Source: UBA11891 sp049890035
GTDB lineage: Bacteria > Bacteroidota > Bacteroidia > Flavobacteriales > Flavobacteriaceae
Direction: 5' to 3'
Length of the DNA stretch: 64,000 nucleotides
Assembly: GCA_049890035.1 (NCBI GenBank)
Contig: JBMHCG010000039.1
Location: forward strand, 186,001 to 250,000
A model generated the notes under the pieces. That model was not told the DNA's origin. It did not search any database and saw only the letters and a list, made by a program, of their open reading frames with translations. This document shows, piece after piece, positions 54,348 through 62,573 of this stretch; position 1 is the first letter of the stretch, and every line of letters begins with the position of its first letter. The position numbers and the translations under genes were made by a program.

Positions 54348-57251
54348 TTAGAATTTTACATTAAGATTAAACATATACTGTTTGGCACTTGGGAATGGGG
54401 TTACCTCAATTCCACTTGAGAGACCTGCGCCACCATTAACAGAAGTTTCTGGGTCATAACTGCTATAATCCGTAATGGTCAGAAGATTTCTTCCGGTCAA
54501 TCCAATACGGGCACTGCTGATACTATTCGATAACCAACTAAATGTATTATCTGGCAAGGTGTAGTAAATCGCCGCTTCTCGCAATCGCATGTAGGCTGCA
54601 GGCTCAATAAATCTCTCAGGAACAAAGCCGAGGCCCGCTCTTGTCTGACCCTCAGGTGTATCTAAGTCGGGAGTAACCCCTCCCAAATCTGTCAATAACT
54701 TGGATAGGTTGATATTTTCACCACCTTCTTTCCAGTGGATTAAAAATCGTATATCCAAATTCTTCCCAATAGTGAATTGATTGTTGAAAGACATTTGAAA
54801 ATCAGGTTCAACATCTCCTATCTGTGTCGGTTGACCATTTACATTTCCTGCTAGCTGCGTGACCGGTTGTCCTTCTTGTATATAGAAGGTTCCCAATCCC
54901 AATCCAAATCCTGCTCCTGGCTGGGGAAAAGCAGGTACGTCGAGTCGTGTGATTTCTGAACGGTTGAACCAAAACTGTATCCCGGAATTCCAACTAAACG
55001 ATTCGTTATCGTAGGCATTTATATTCAATCCAAGCTCAATACCATAATTTTTCAAATCAGCAAGGTTGGTTGTTTCGCTGCCAAATCCACTTGAAGTAGG
55101 AAGCGAACGGCTAAGAATCAAATCTTTAACGTTTCTATTGTAATAAGATAATTCCATACCAATTTTCCCGAAAAAACGAAGGTCGATACCCGCTTCTAAT
55201 TCTTGAGAAGTTTCCGGCTCAATAGCTGCATCCCCTCTCAGTCGTGAAATGGAAGATCCACCATTGCCGCCAATTGCAACTTGGTTTAGTGATGTGAATA
55301 TCGATCCAAAACTGGCAGAAGAACCGGTTTCCCCATAGGCAGCTCGCAGTTTGAGTTGATCAATATTTTCAGAACTCCATCCATCAAAATTTTGCAGATT
55401 GACTGCCAAGGAAGCCTTAGGGAAACCATAAAACTTATTGGGGTCTCCATTCAACGTAGACTTATCAATACGATAACCCAAAGTACCAACCAATTGATTT
55501 TTATAATTTCCCTCAACTTGCGCAAAATAACCAAATTCCTTGATCATGGATTCGGTTTGGCTGATCGCTTGTGCCGATCCTTGCCCCAATGTTGTTTGAT
55601 TTGGAATAAGTTGAGTGGCCTGATTAAAAACAATGTCTGCATCGCGTACCAAATAAGAGACACCACCTTGTGTAGTTAAATTTAAATTCCCATTCATGGC
55701 TTCACTATTCAATACGGCTATTCCCAATAGGTTGTAGTTTTTAAAATTGTTTTTTCCAACCCCAATAAAACCGTTATCACCTCCATTTTGTGCTTGATGC
55801 GTTTCAGGTACATAAACGTATGTCTCATTAGCTAAGAAATCGATACCACCATTCCATATCATCTTTAACGAGTTGGTTTCATTTTGAAATAAATTGGTGG
55901 TGAGTTTGGCACTTTGAATGAGTCGGTTATTGACATCGTCATTGACAGCTTGATCTCTAACGAAAATAGGATTCCCCGCATAATTTGGGTTGTTGGGATA
56001 ATTTCCATTGGCGTCTGGATTAAGATTTACCCAGGGACGTGTAAAAGCCAAGGTATAACCATAACTTAAACCACCCTCATTTTCATTCCCGGTAAAACTT
56101 CTTTGAGAACCGCTTTGAATGAAGTTGGTATTGACTGACAAATCAAACGTATCAGATATTTTATGCCCTATGTTGGCGCGCAAAGAAAATCTATCAAATC
56201 CTGTGTGTTTAATAATTCCTGCTTCGTCACGGTAAGAAGCACCAACATAAAAGTTGGTTTTTTCCGTTCCACCCGAAGCACTAATTTTGGTGTCAGAAAT
56301 GATTCCTTGCTCACCGTAAATCAAATCTTCATAGTCTATCAAACCCCCAGACGAAATGGCCTGGTTATACAAAGCCACTTCTGCATCGCCAAAAGTTGAT
56401 GCCACGCTGGAAGCCGTCCAAGGGCGCATACCAAGTTTTTTAATGATGGTATTAAAACCAACACTTTGGTTGAGACTGATTTCAGTTTTTCCAGCCTTTC
56501 CTTTTTTGGTAGTTATAATGACGACCCCTGCATTCGCTCGAGTCCCATATATGGCTGCGGCGGAAGCACCTTTTAGAATCTCAATGTTTTCGATATCGTT
56601 GGGATCCAAATCAGCAATTCGATTGGGTGCATTTTCCTCGTTTCCACGATTTGCTCCAGATGCAAAACGCAGTCCAGATGGGATTTCTGAATTGTTCAAA
56701 TAAACGCCATCCACAATGAAAAGGGGTTGGTTGTTTCCATTAATGGAAGAAATACCTCGCAAGCGCAAAGCAAACCCCCCGCCTGGTGCTCCTGAAGAGG
56801 CTGTAATATTGACCCCTGTTACCTTTCCATAGAGTGCTCCATCAATCGTACTTTGATTGGTTTTTCCTACCAATTCCTCTGTTGATACAGTCGCTACAGC
56901 ATTAGCCAAATTACTCCTTTTTACACTTGATCCCAGTCCAGTAATAACAATTTCATCGAGTTGCGTAGTGGCTGGTAATAGAGAAATTGACAGTTGCGTG
57001 CCGTTTACTTCTAAAATTTGTGTTGCGTAACCCACATAGGAAATAACTAAGTTATCATCACTAGAAGCGTCAATGGAGAAATTTCCATCAAAGTCGGTTG
57101 ATGTGCCATTATCTGATCCTTCTACAATTACTGTGGCACCCGGTATCGGGTTATCGTTTTCATCTAATACGATTCCTGTTACTTGTTGTGCACAAATTGA
57201 GTAAGAGACAAAAAATAGCGTAGTCGCCAGAAGTTGTCTTAGATTTTTCAT
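54348..57251 (-). CDS. SusC/RagA family TonB-linked outer membrane protein
   Basis: A 967-residue outer-membrane transporter: signal peptide (about 1-21), CarboxypepD-like domain (VTGIVLDENDNPIPGATVIV), plug with the SusC signature (VTGVNITASSGAPGGG, LRLRGISSINGNNQPLFIVD, GASAAAIYGTRANAGVVIIT) and a large barrel ending in F-N-L-N-V-K-F. It forms the TonB-driven pore for the SusD-captured ligand. The pair is encoded in the usual order, susC then susD, on the minus strand. Confidence 0.93.
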   Translation of the reverse strand: MKNLRQLLATTLFFVSYSICAQQVTGIVLDENDNPIPGATVIVEGSDNGTSTDFDGNFSIDASSDDNLVISYVGYATQILEVNGTQLSISLLPATTQLDEIVITGLGSSVKRSNLANAVATVSTEELVGKTNQSTIDGALYGKVTGVNITASSGAPGGGFALRLRGISSINGNNQPLFIVDGVYLNNSEIPSGLRFASGANRGNEENAPNRIADLDPNDIENIEILKGASAAAIYGTRANAGVVIITTKKGKAGKTEISLNQSVGFNTIIKKLGMRPWTASSVASTFGDAEVALYNQAISSGGLIDYEDLIYGEQGIISDTKISASGGTEKTNFYVGASYRDEAGIIKHTGFDRFSLRANIGHKISDTFDLSVNTNFIQSGSQRSFTGNENEGGLSYGYTLAFTRPWVNLNPDANGNYPNNPNYAGNPIFVRDQAVNDDVNNRLIQSAKLTTNLFQNETNSLKMIWNGGIDFLANETYVYVPETHQAQNGGDNGFIGVGKNNFKNYNLLGIAVLNSEAMNGNLNLTTQGGVSYLVRDADIVFNQATQLIPNQTTLGQGSAQAISQTESMIKEFGYFAQVEGNYKNQLVGTLGYRIDKSTLNGDPNKFYGFPKASLAVNLQNFDGWSSENIDQLKLRAAYGETGSSASFGSIFTSLNQVAIGGNGGSSISRLRGDAAIEPETSQELEAGIDLRFFGKIGMELSYYNRNVKDLILSRSLPTSSGFGSETTNLADLKNYGIELGLNINAYDNESFSWNSGIQFWFNRSEITRLDVPAFPQPGAGFGLGLGTFYIQEGQPVTQLAGNVNGQPTQIGDVEPDFQMSFNNQFTIGKNLDIRFLIHWKEGGENINLSKLLTDLGGVTPDLDTPEGQTRAGLGFVPERFIEPAAYMRLREAAIYYTLPDNTFSWLSNSISSARIGLTGRNLLTITDYSSYDPETSVNGGAGLSSGIEVTPFPSAKQYMFNLNVKF

Positions 57252-57296
57252 TAAATATAGTTGTTTAAGTTTGTTTACTTTTGTTTAAATATAAAA

Positions 57297-57854
57297 TTAA
57301 AAGTTGAAACACATTAAAAAATCTTCAACTTTTCCCTCTTCACTTGGATCTAGGATTTTGAAATTCATTTTTTGGTGGGCATACAAGGAACGCGTATTGG
57401 CTTGCCTCACATGTGTTAGGATGCAATCAAATTGGTTTTTAGCAGATTCAATCATGGACTCGTAAAGTGCATAAAAGATACCTTGGTTTCGGTTTTCTTT
57501 GGCGACACACACTTGAACAACAAAAAGGGGAGCAGTAATTGTTTTGTCAGTTATTCTATATGCAAATGATGCTTCGATCATTTGATCAATCAAAGGATGA
57601 ATCTTGGTAGAATCCCGTGTCGCTAAAATAAGATATCCAATAACACGTTCTTGATCCAATGCAAGAAGAATGGAATGAATTGCATGGAACTGTTGGAGTT
57701 CTGATCGGCTTAACGACAGGACCAGAAATCCATCTTGTCTTTGTGTGATCGCATCAACTGTATCAATCAAATTATCTGCTTGGATAGAAACAATGGAATC
57801 AAACTGGTCTGAAGTTTCTAAACGTTTTAATTGATAGTTGTTTTTTTGAGTCAT
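57297..57854 (-). CDS. GNAT family N-acetyltransferase
   Basis: A 185-residue protein with the GNAT acetyl-CoA motif VCVAKENRNQGIFYALYESM (about 112-131) and the later block ANTRSLYAHQKMNF. The first 50 residues are variable. The acceptor is unknown. It is on the same strand as susC but 45 bp upstream, and it has no obvious link to it. The motif is good, so the family call is fairly safe. Confidence 0.78.
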   Translation of the reverse strand: MTQKNNYQLKRLETSDQFDSIVSIQADNLIDTVDAITQRQDGFLVLSLSRSELQQFHAIHSILLALDQERVIGYLILATRDSTKIHPLIDQMIEASFAYRITDKTITAPLFVVQVCVAKENRNQGIFYALYESMIESAKNQFDCILTHVRQANTRSLYAHQKMNFKILDPSEEGKVEDFLMCFNF

Positions 57855-58080
57855 GGAGAAATTTCTACTATGAAAATATACCCTAACTTAACTAATATTT
57901 GAACAATTAAGGAACCTAAGTGCCAAACCTTCTAGAATGTGAATAGGACGAATCGTCTCAAGGAGACTTTCATATTGGAGGGTCAAAATCCTGGATACCA
58001 ATAGACCCGGCATGTATTACCAAAATGTACTTAAAAAATTCCGCAATCACTTTTTCAAATGGTATACAGACTTTATGTTG
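57855..58080. other. Intergenic stretch upstream of the GNAT gene
   Basis: 226 bp between the GNAT start and the 3' end of tRNA-Arg. No open frame or clear terminator was seen; a 5-bp GTCTC/GAGAC hairpin near 57956-57968 is too small to call. Confidence 0.4.
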
Positions 58081-58154
58081 TGATCGCGCTAGGATTCGAA
58101 CCTAGGACCGTCTGCTTAGAAGGCAGATGCTCTATCCAGCTGAGCTACGCGACC
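58081..58154 (-). tRNA. tRNA-Arg (anticodon TCT)
   Basis: A 74-nt cloverleaf on the minus strand. The acceptor GGTCGCG pairs with CGCGATC (one wobble). The anticodon stem-loop is TCTGC-CTTCTAA-GCAGA with anticodon TCT, and the T-loop is GGTTCGAATCC. The discriminator base is A and CCA is not encoded. Confidence 0.95.
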
Positions 58155-58182
58155 AATATAGATCGGTTTTGTATAAAAACCA

Positions 58183-58203
58183 GACCCCTACCAAAGCAGG
58201 GGC
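58183..58203 (-). terminator. Small hairpin between the two tRNA genes
   Basis: On the minus strand CCCCT/AGGGG with an 8-nt loop follows tRNA-Ser and is succeeded by a T-rich tract (GGTTTTTAT). It may be a weak terminator or a processing hairpin. Confidence 0.45.
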
Positions 58204-58213
58204 CTAACTGATG

Positions 58214-58297
58214 CGGAGAGACAGGGATTCGAACCCTGGCAACGCTTACACGTTGACAGATTAGCAATCTGCTCCATTACCACTCTGGCACCTCTCC
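58214..58297 (-). tRNA. tRNA-Ser (anticodon GCT)
   Basis: An 84-nt class II tRNA on the minus strand. The acceptor GGAGAGG pairs with TCTCTCC, the anticodon stem-loop is CAGAT-TGCTA-ATCTG with anticodon GCT, it has a long variable arm (CAACGTGTAAGCGTTG) and T-loop GGTTCGAATCC. The discriminator base is G, as usual for tRNA-Ser. CCA is not encoded. Confidence 0.95.
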
Positions 58298-58367
58298 AAT
58301 GTTTAAAAGAACATATCGACAAAAATACTTTTTCAACACGAATAAACCAACACCCTTTTCAAAAATA

Positions 58368-60413
58368 CTACTCGGGGTATTCAATTCGCAAATGATAAAT
58401 GTTTGACAACTTACGAATCAATACTTTTTTAATGCGTTCAATTTCGGATAGGGTAATATTACTGTTGCTAAATTGCCCATCATCTAGTTGCTTTTGCACA
58501 ATTTGACGAACAAAGGACTCAATTTTAGAGAGATTGGGTTCGCGAAGGCTTTTGGAAGCTGCTTCAACAGAATCAGCCATCATCAAAATGGCGGTTTCTT
58601 TAGAGAAGGGTTTCGGCCCTGGATATTTAAAATCGGTGAGGTTTTCGGGTTCTTCACCGGTTACTTCTTTCTCCCTCTTATAAAAATAATACACTAATGA
58701 AGTTCCATGGTGGGTCCGGATAAAGTCAATAATCCGTTCCGGTAAGTTATTTTTCTTCGCGATAGAGATTCCTTCTCGTACATGATTGACTATAATTTGT
58801 GCACTTTGTCTTGGAGCCAATTCGTGATGGGGGGAAGTACTGCTTTTTTGATTTTCAGAAAAATAGGTAGGATGATTCATTTTCCCTATGTCGTGATACA
58901 AGGCCCCAACCCGAACCAACAGCGTATTGGCACCAATTTCTCCGGCTGCCGCCTCAGCCAAATTGGCCACCTGAAGCGAGTGATGAAAGGTTCCCGGTGC
59001 CTGATCAGAAAGTGCTTTTAACAATTGAGAATTGGTGTCCGATAGTTCCAAAAGTGACACATCCGAGGTAAGACCAAATAAACGTTCAAAAAGGTAAATT
59101 AGGGGTTGAACAAAAAGTGTCAACAACCCATTCAACAAAAAAAGCCCAACGGTAGTGAAGGCAATGTTTTCCAGCCCAGCTTCGTGTATCAAAGCAAAGG
59201 ATAAATAGACCCCCAGGTATACCAGTACGATCTGTCCTACTGATACAAATAAGTTTGCCCGTTGATAGAGCTGCGTGCTGCTTTGTATGGTCACAATACC
59301 AGCCAAAACTTGGAGAAAAATAAACTCAAAACTATTGGGAACAACAAAACCAATCAAAAGGACTGTCAATACATGTGTAAACAAGCCCAAGCGTGCATCA
59401 AAAAAGGCTTTCAGAGTAAGGGGTAGGATACACATGGGAACGGCATAGATCAAATTGGGATCAAAATTCAGAACAATGGAAGATAGTCCCACAACCAATA
59501 AGACATTGAAAAAGATAAAGGTTAGTTGTTTGTTGTTTTCAAATATCTGTTTGCGATAAAGGAAAATAAAACGCGTCAGCATGAATAAAACCAATGCGAT
59601 CAAGATGCCATATCCTATACTGATAACCCATTCTTTTTGCTGGGTCAAAGAACTGCTTTGATATTCTGTTCGCAATGACATCAAAATTTGATACCGCTCC
59701 CCTTCTACCAATTCGTTTTGCGCAATGATCAAACGCCCCTTTTTAATGATCCCTTTTGTAGGAGACAAACCCCGTAATTGCTCGTCTTTTATTCGCTGAG
59801 TCAGTACTGCATCTTGTTTGATATTGGGCTCTAGTATAGCAAAGAAAAGTTGATAATAGGCTTGGGTAAAGGCTTGCTGTTTTGAGGGAACGGCTTTTTG
59901 AATATAGGTTTCTAAATTTTCCAAACGAACGAATGAAGTAGTGGTCCTGTTTTGTTCAGCATTTCCCAAAACAAGCTTGACGGTCGCTTCCGTGGACCCT
60001 TCCCAGTTGAGCGGTAAAATTCCTTGTTCGTATATTTTTTGGAGTATGTTTTTTCCAACAGCACGCAAAACCTGATCCGCATCAGAAGTATGATCTTGAA
60101 AGAAAGAAGCAAACTGAGAGTCGAATTGTTTTTCAGCAGCCAGGGCGACTTCAGGATCCATTCTATAGTAGGTGTCTGTTTGAGAGACTATAAGGGCCTT
60201 TTCAGCCGCTATTTCTTCTTCGGTTTTTAAAATAGAAAAGTCAAAAGGCGCAAAAAGGGTTGGATGTTTCCAGGGAAATCCTTTTTGAAACTCGTATTGA
60301 AATTTACCTCCCTTCGGAAAAAGATAAAGAATGCATGTACTTAGAATAAGAAAAAGGAACCCCTTGTAAAGTACAGGCTGGTTGTAATATAGCCACTGCC
60401 AATATCGTTTCAA
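58368..60413 (-). CDS. 7TMR-HD family phosphodiesterase (PgpH-like)
   Basis: A 681-residue membrane protein: one N-terminal membrane segment (about 17-33), an extracytoplasmic 7TMR-HDED region (about 50-260), seven membrane segments (about 262-460) and a cytoplasmic HD domain (about 465-665) with FHHSLQVANLAEAAA, ALYHDIGKM and the later THHGTS. This layout is that of PgpH, which degrades cyclic di-AMP. The start is a TTG at 60411-60413. It is the gene before tRNA-Ser on the same strand. Confidence 0.9.
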   Translation of the reverse strand: MKRYWQWLYYNQPVLYKGFLFLILSTCILYLFPKGGKFQYEFQKGFPWKHPTLFAPFDFSILKTEEEIAAEKALIVSQTDTYYRMDPEVALAAEKQFDSQFASFFQDHTSDADQVLRAVGKNILQKIYEQGILPLNWEGSTEATVKLVLGNAEQNRTTTSFVRLENLETYIQKAVPSKQQAFTQAYYQLFFAILEPNIKQDAVLTQRIKDEQLRGLSPTKGIIKKGRLIIAQNELVEGERYQILMSLRTEYQSSSLTQQKEWVISIGYGILIALVLFMLTRFIFLYRKQIFENNKQLTFIFFNVLLVVGLSSIVLNFDPNLIYAVPMCILPLTLKAFFDARLGLFTHVLTVLLIGFVVPNSFEFIFLQVLAGIVTIQSSTQLYQRANLFVSVGQIVLVYLGVYLSFALIHEAGLENIAFTTVGLFLLNGLLTLFVQPLIYLFERLFGLTSDVSLLELSDTNSQLLKALSDQAPGTFHHSLQVANLAEAAAGEIGANTLLVRVGALYHDIGKMNHPTYFSENQKSSTSPHHELAPRQSAQIIVNHVREGISIAKKNNLPERIIDFIRTHHGTSLVYYFYKREKEVTGEEPENLTDFKYPGPKPFSKETAILMMADSVEAASKSLREPNLSKIESFVRQIVQKQLDDGQFSNSNITLSEIERIKKVLIRKLSNIYHLRIEYPE

Positions 60414-60494
60414 AACGAAAAGAATTTAATTATGGAAAAAAAACTATTCCAGAACAAACGCATCACATCAGCATTTAGTTGGACGTAAATTAAT

Positions 60495-60502
60495 TATTTT
60501 TG
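60495..60502 (+). promoter_or_regulatory. Candidate -7 promoter element of the NlpC/P60 gene
   Basis: TATTTTTG, a perfect TAnnTTTG, ends 14 bp before the ATG. The upstream TTTA at 60474-60477 with a 17-bp spacer is a weak -33 match. Confidence 0.5.
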
Positions 60503-60516
60503 CTGAGTATCATACT

Positions 60517-61266
60517 ATGAAATACGGAGTTTGCCATTTGGGGATTGTCCCGGTTCGTTTCGAAAAAGATGACCGCAGTGAGATTGTAACGCAACTCTTA
60601 TACGGAGATACCTATACCCTACTAGAAGTTCAAAAAAAGTGGTCAAAAATCCGTATTGATGCGGATCGTTACCAAGGTTGGATAGCTAACAACCAAACCT
60701 TTGAAATAACGACCAAGAACTGGAAAACCCTGACGGCTTCCAACGATGTCTTCACAACCGATCTGGCCAGTTACTGCAGCACTGAAAACAATGTATTATT
60801 TCCCATACCCCTCGGGAGTAACCTAAAGGCACTAGACTTATTGAAACACCACCATGAAGGGAGTTCCAATACGAATCAAAACAAGCGAGAATCTATTGTA
60901 CAAACTGCTTATATGTATTTGAATGCACCCTATCTTTGGGGTGGTAAATCACCTTTCGGCATTGATTGTTCTGGGTTCACACAGATGGTCTACAGAATTA
61001 ACGGTCATGCCTTACAGAGAGACGCCTGCCAACAAGCCGAACAAGGACAAACATTGAGCTTTATTGAGGAAAGTCAACCAGGAGATTTGGCATTCTTTGA
61101 TAATTCCGAAGGCAGTATTGTACATGTGGGGTTGTTATTGCACAATCACAAAATCATCCACGCACACGGAAGAGTTCGTATCGATGCTATTGACCAAACA
61201 GGAATCTATAACAAAGAGCTCCAAACCCATTCCCATAAACTCAGAATGATTAAATCTATCCTATAA
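60517..61266 (+). CDS. C40 (NlpC/P60) peptidase with SH3-like domain
   Basis: A 249-residue protein with an N-terminal bacterial SH3-like domain (about 8-65, VRFEKDDRSEIVTQLLYGD) and an NlpC/P60 domain (about 125-245). The catalytic Cys lies in GIDCSGFTQMVY, the His in IVHVGLLLH, with HAHG after it. No signal peptide is visible, which resembles YkfC/dipeptidyl-peptidase VI enzymes that split gamma-D-Glu-diamino acid bonds in recycled cell-wall peptides in the cytoplasm. It stands alone between its -7 box and a terminator. Confidence 0.88.
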   Translation: MKYGVCHLGIVPVRFEKDDRSEIVTQLLYGDTYTLLEVQKKWSKIRIDADRYQGWIANNQTFEITTKNWKTLTASNDVFTTDLASYCSTENNVLFPIPLGSNLKALDLLKHHHEGSSNTNQNKRESIVQTAYMYLNAPYLWGGKSPFGIDCSGFTQMVYRINGHALQRDACQQAEQGQTLSFIEESQPGDLAFFDNSEGSIVHVGLLLHNHKIIHAHGRVRIDAIDQTGIYNKELQTHSHKLRMIKSIL

Positions 61267-61267
61267 A

Positions 61268-61296
61268 AAACCCCTACGCAAAGGTAGGGGTTTCTT
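61268..61296. terminator. Bidirectional terminator
   Basis: A 10-bp stem AAACCCCTAC (61268-61277) / GTAGGGGTTT (61284-61293) with a GCAAAG loop, and T-rich sequence on both strands. It separates the NlpC/P60 gene from the convergent TPR gene. Confidence 0.8.
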
Positions 61297-61316
61297 ATCC
61301 TGTAGGTAGGAACTGA

Positions 61317-62540
61317 TTATTTTTCTAGCAGGGCTTTCATTTCCATGTAGCCTTCATTTTCACCCAAGGTACCATATATATTCATTAGCGTTTTGATGGC
61401 TTCCTCGTTGTTATTTACTGTGATGAGTCCTTTCAAAATAGGAACACATTCTTTGTAAAGAGATTCGCGTTTTCCTTTCAATTCTTCATAGCGCATATTG
61501 TCTTTGCGGGAAGTTCCAAGGCTATTCATTTCATCGACTATTGCGGATTCACCCTCCAATATCAAAGCCACGAGATTCAAATATGCGGACTCGAAGTTGG
61601 GGTCCAGTGCGATGGCTTTTTCATAGAACTTTCGTGCGGCATCACGATCTCCTAAGTCATTATTGACAACACCCAAATTAAAATATAAATTAGCATTTGT
61701 AGGGTCTTTTTCAATTGCTTGGTTAATCAACTCTTTAAATTTTTCTTTTTCGTCCAACTCAATGTAAATATTGGCTTCAGTCAAAATTAAATTCAAATCC
61801 TCTGGATTGGCCTTACGCGCTTCTTGTACAGCTTCAATCGCCTTGTCATTTTCCCCTTTTTGGGCATAAATCAAGGCAATATTTTTAACTATCTCAGGAT
61901 ACTTTGACTCGGATTTAACCTCTTTTGGATTCATGTAATCCTTTGATTTTTGATAAATCCCGTACTCCATTTCCGATACTTCAATTTCCTGCCCAGAAGC
62001 AACTTCTGTGACGAAGTAGGTGGTTGTTATACCCGTGTAGTTGATTTCTTTTAATTTGAAATAATAGTCCAGGGCCCGATCGTAGTCTTTCCCATTCACA
62101 GAATTGGAAGCTGCAAAATACAAGTAATCTTTACCATTTTCAGGATCGATGGTATACGCCATGTATAATTTTTCAGCAGAAGCAACAAAGTTTTGCCCTT
62201 CATTATCTTCAATGGCAGAGGTAATTATTTCAGATTGCAATTGTTGCATTTGTTGGGCCACATCAGCTTTCAGGCGGCTGTTTTTTTTGAGTGCAGTAAA
62301 CGTTTCTAAAGCAGCGGCAAAGTTTTTATTCTGCTGAGCAATTTTTCCATTCAAAAATTGATAGGAAGCCATTGTTTTTTCATCTGCAGTGTCAAAAAGT
62401 GACTGGTTCGATGCCAATACTTCCTTAGCACCATCAATATCGCCGGATGAAAACAACTTTTCAGCTTTTTTCAATTCTTTCTTTTGGGCCATACCAAATG
62501 TGGCAACCATACCCAAAAGCAAAACAGTGGTTTTTTTCAT
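61317..62540 (-). CDS. Exported tetratricopeptide repeat protein
   Basis: A 407-residue protein with a signal peptide (about 1-18, ending FGMAQ) and several TPR units, clearest at about 215-320 (IALIYAQKGENDKAIEAVQE, ANLYFNLGVVNNDLGDRDAA, ARKFYEKAIALDPNFESAYL). TPRs bind partner proteins; the role is unknown. It follows gyrA after 33 bp on the same strand, so it may share the message. It is helical and acidic throughout. Confidence 0.88.
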   Translation of the reverse strand: MKKTTVLLLGMVATFGMAQKKELKKAEKLFSSGDIDGAKEVLASNQSLFDTADEKTMASYQFLNGKIAQQNKNFAAALETFTALKKNSRLKADVAQQMQQLQSEIITSAIEDNEGQNFVASAEKLYMAYTIDPENGKDYLYFAASNSVNGKDYDRALDYYFKLKEINYTGITTTYFVTEVASGQEIEVSEMEYGIYQKSKDYMNPKEVKSESKYPEIVKNIALIYAQKGENDKAIEAVQEARKANPEDLNLILTEANIYIELDEKEKFKELINQAIEKDPTNANLYFNLGVVNNDLGDRDAARKFYEKAIALDPNFESAYLNLVALILEGESAIVDEMNSLGTSRKDNMRYEELKGKRESLYKECVPILKGLITVNNNEEAIKTLMNIYGTLGENEGYMEMKALLEK

Positions 62541-62573
62541 TAGTGTTTGAATTTATTTAATTGTTGTGTTGTA

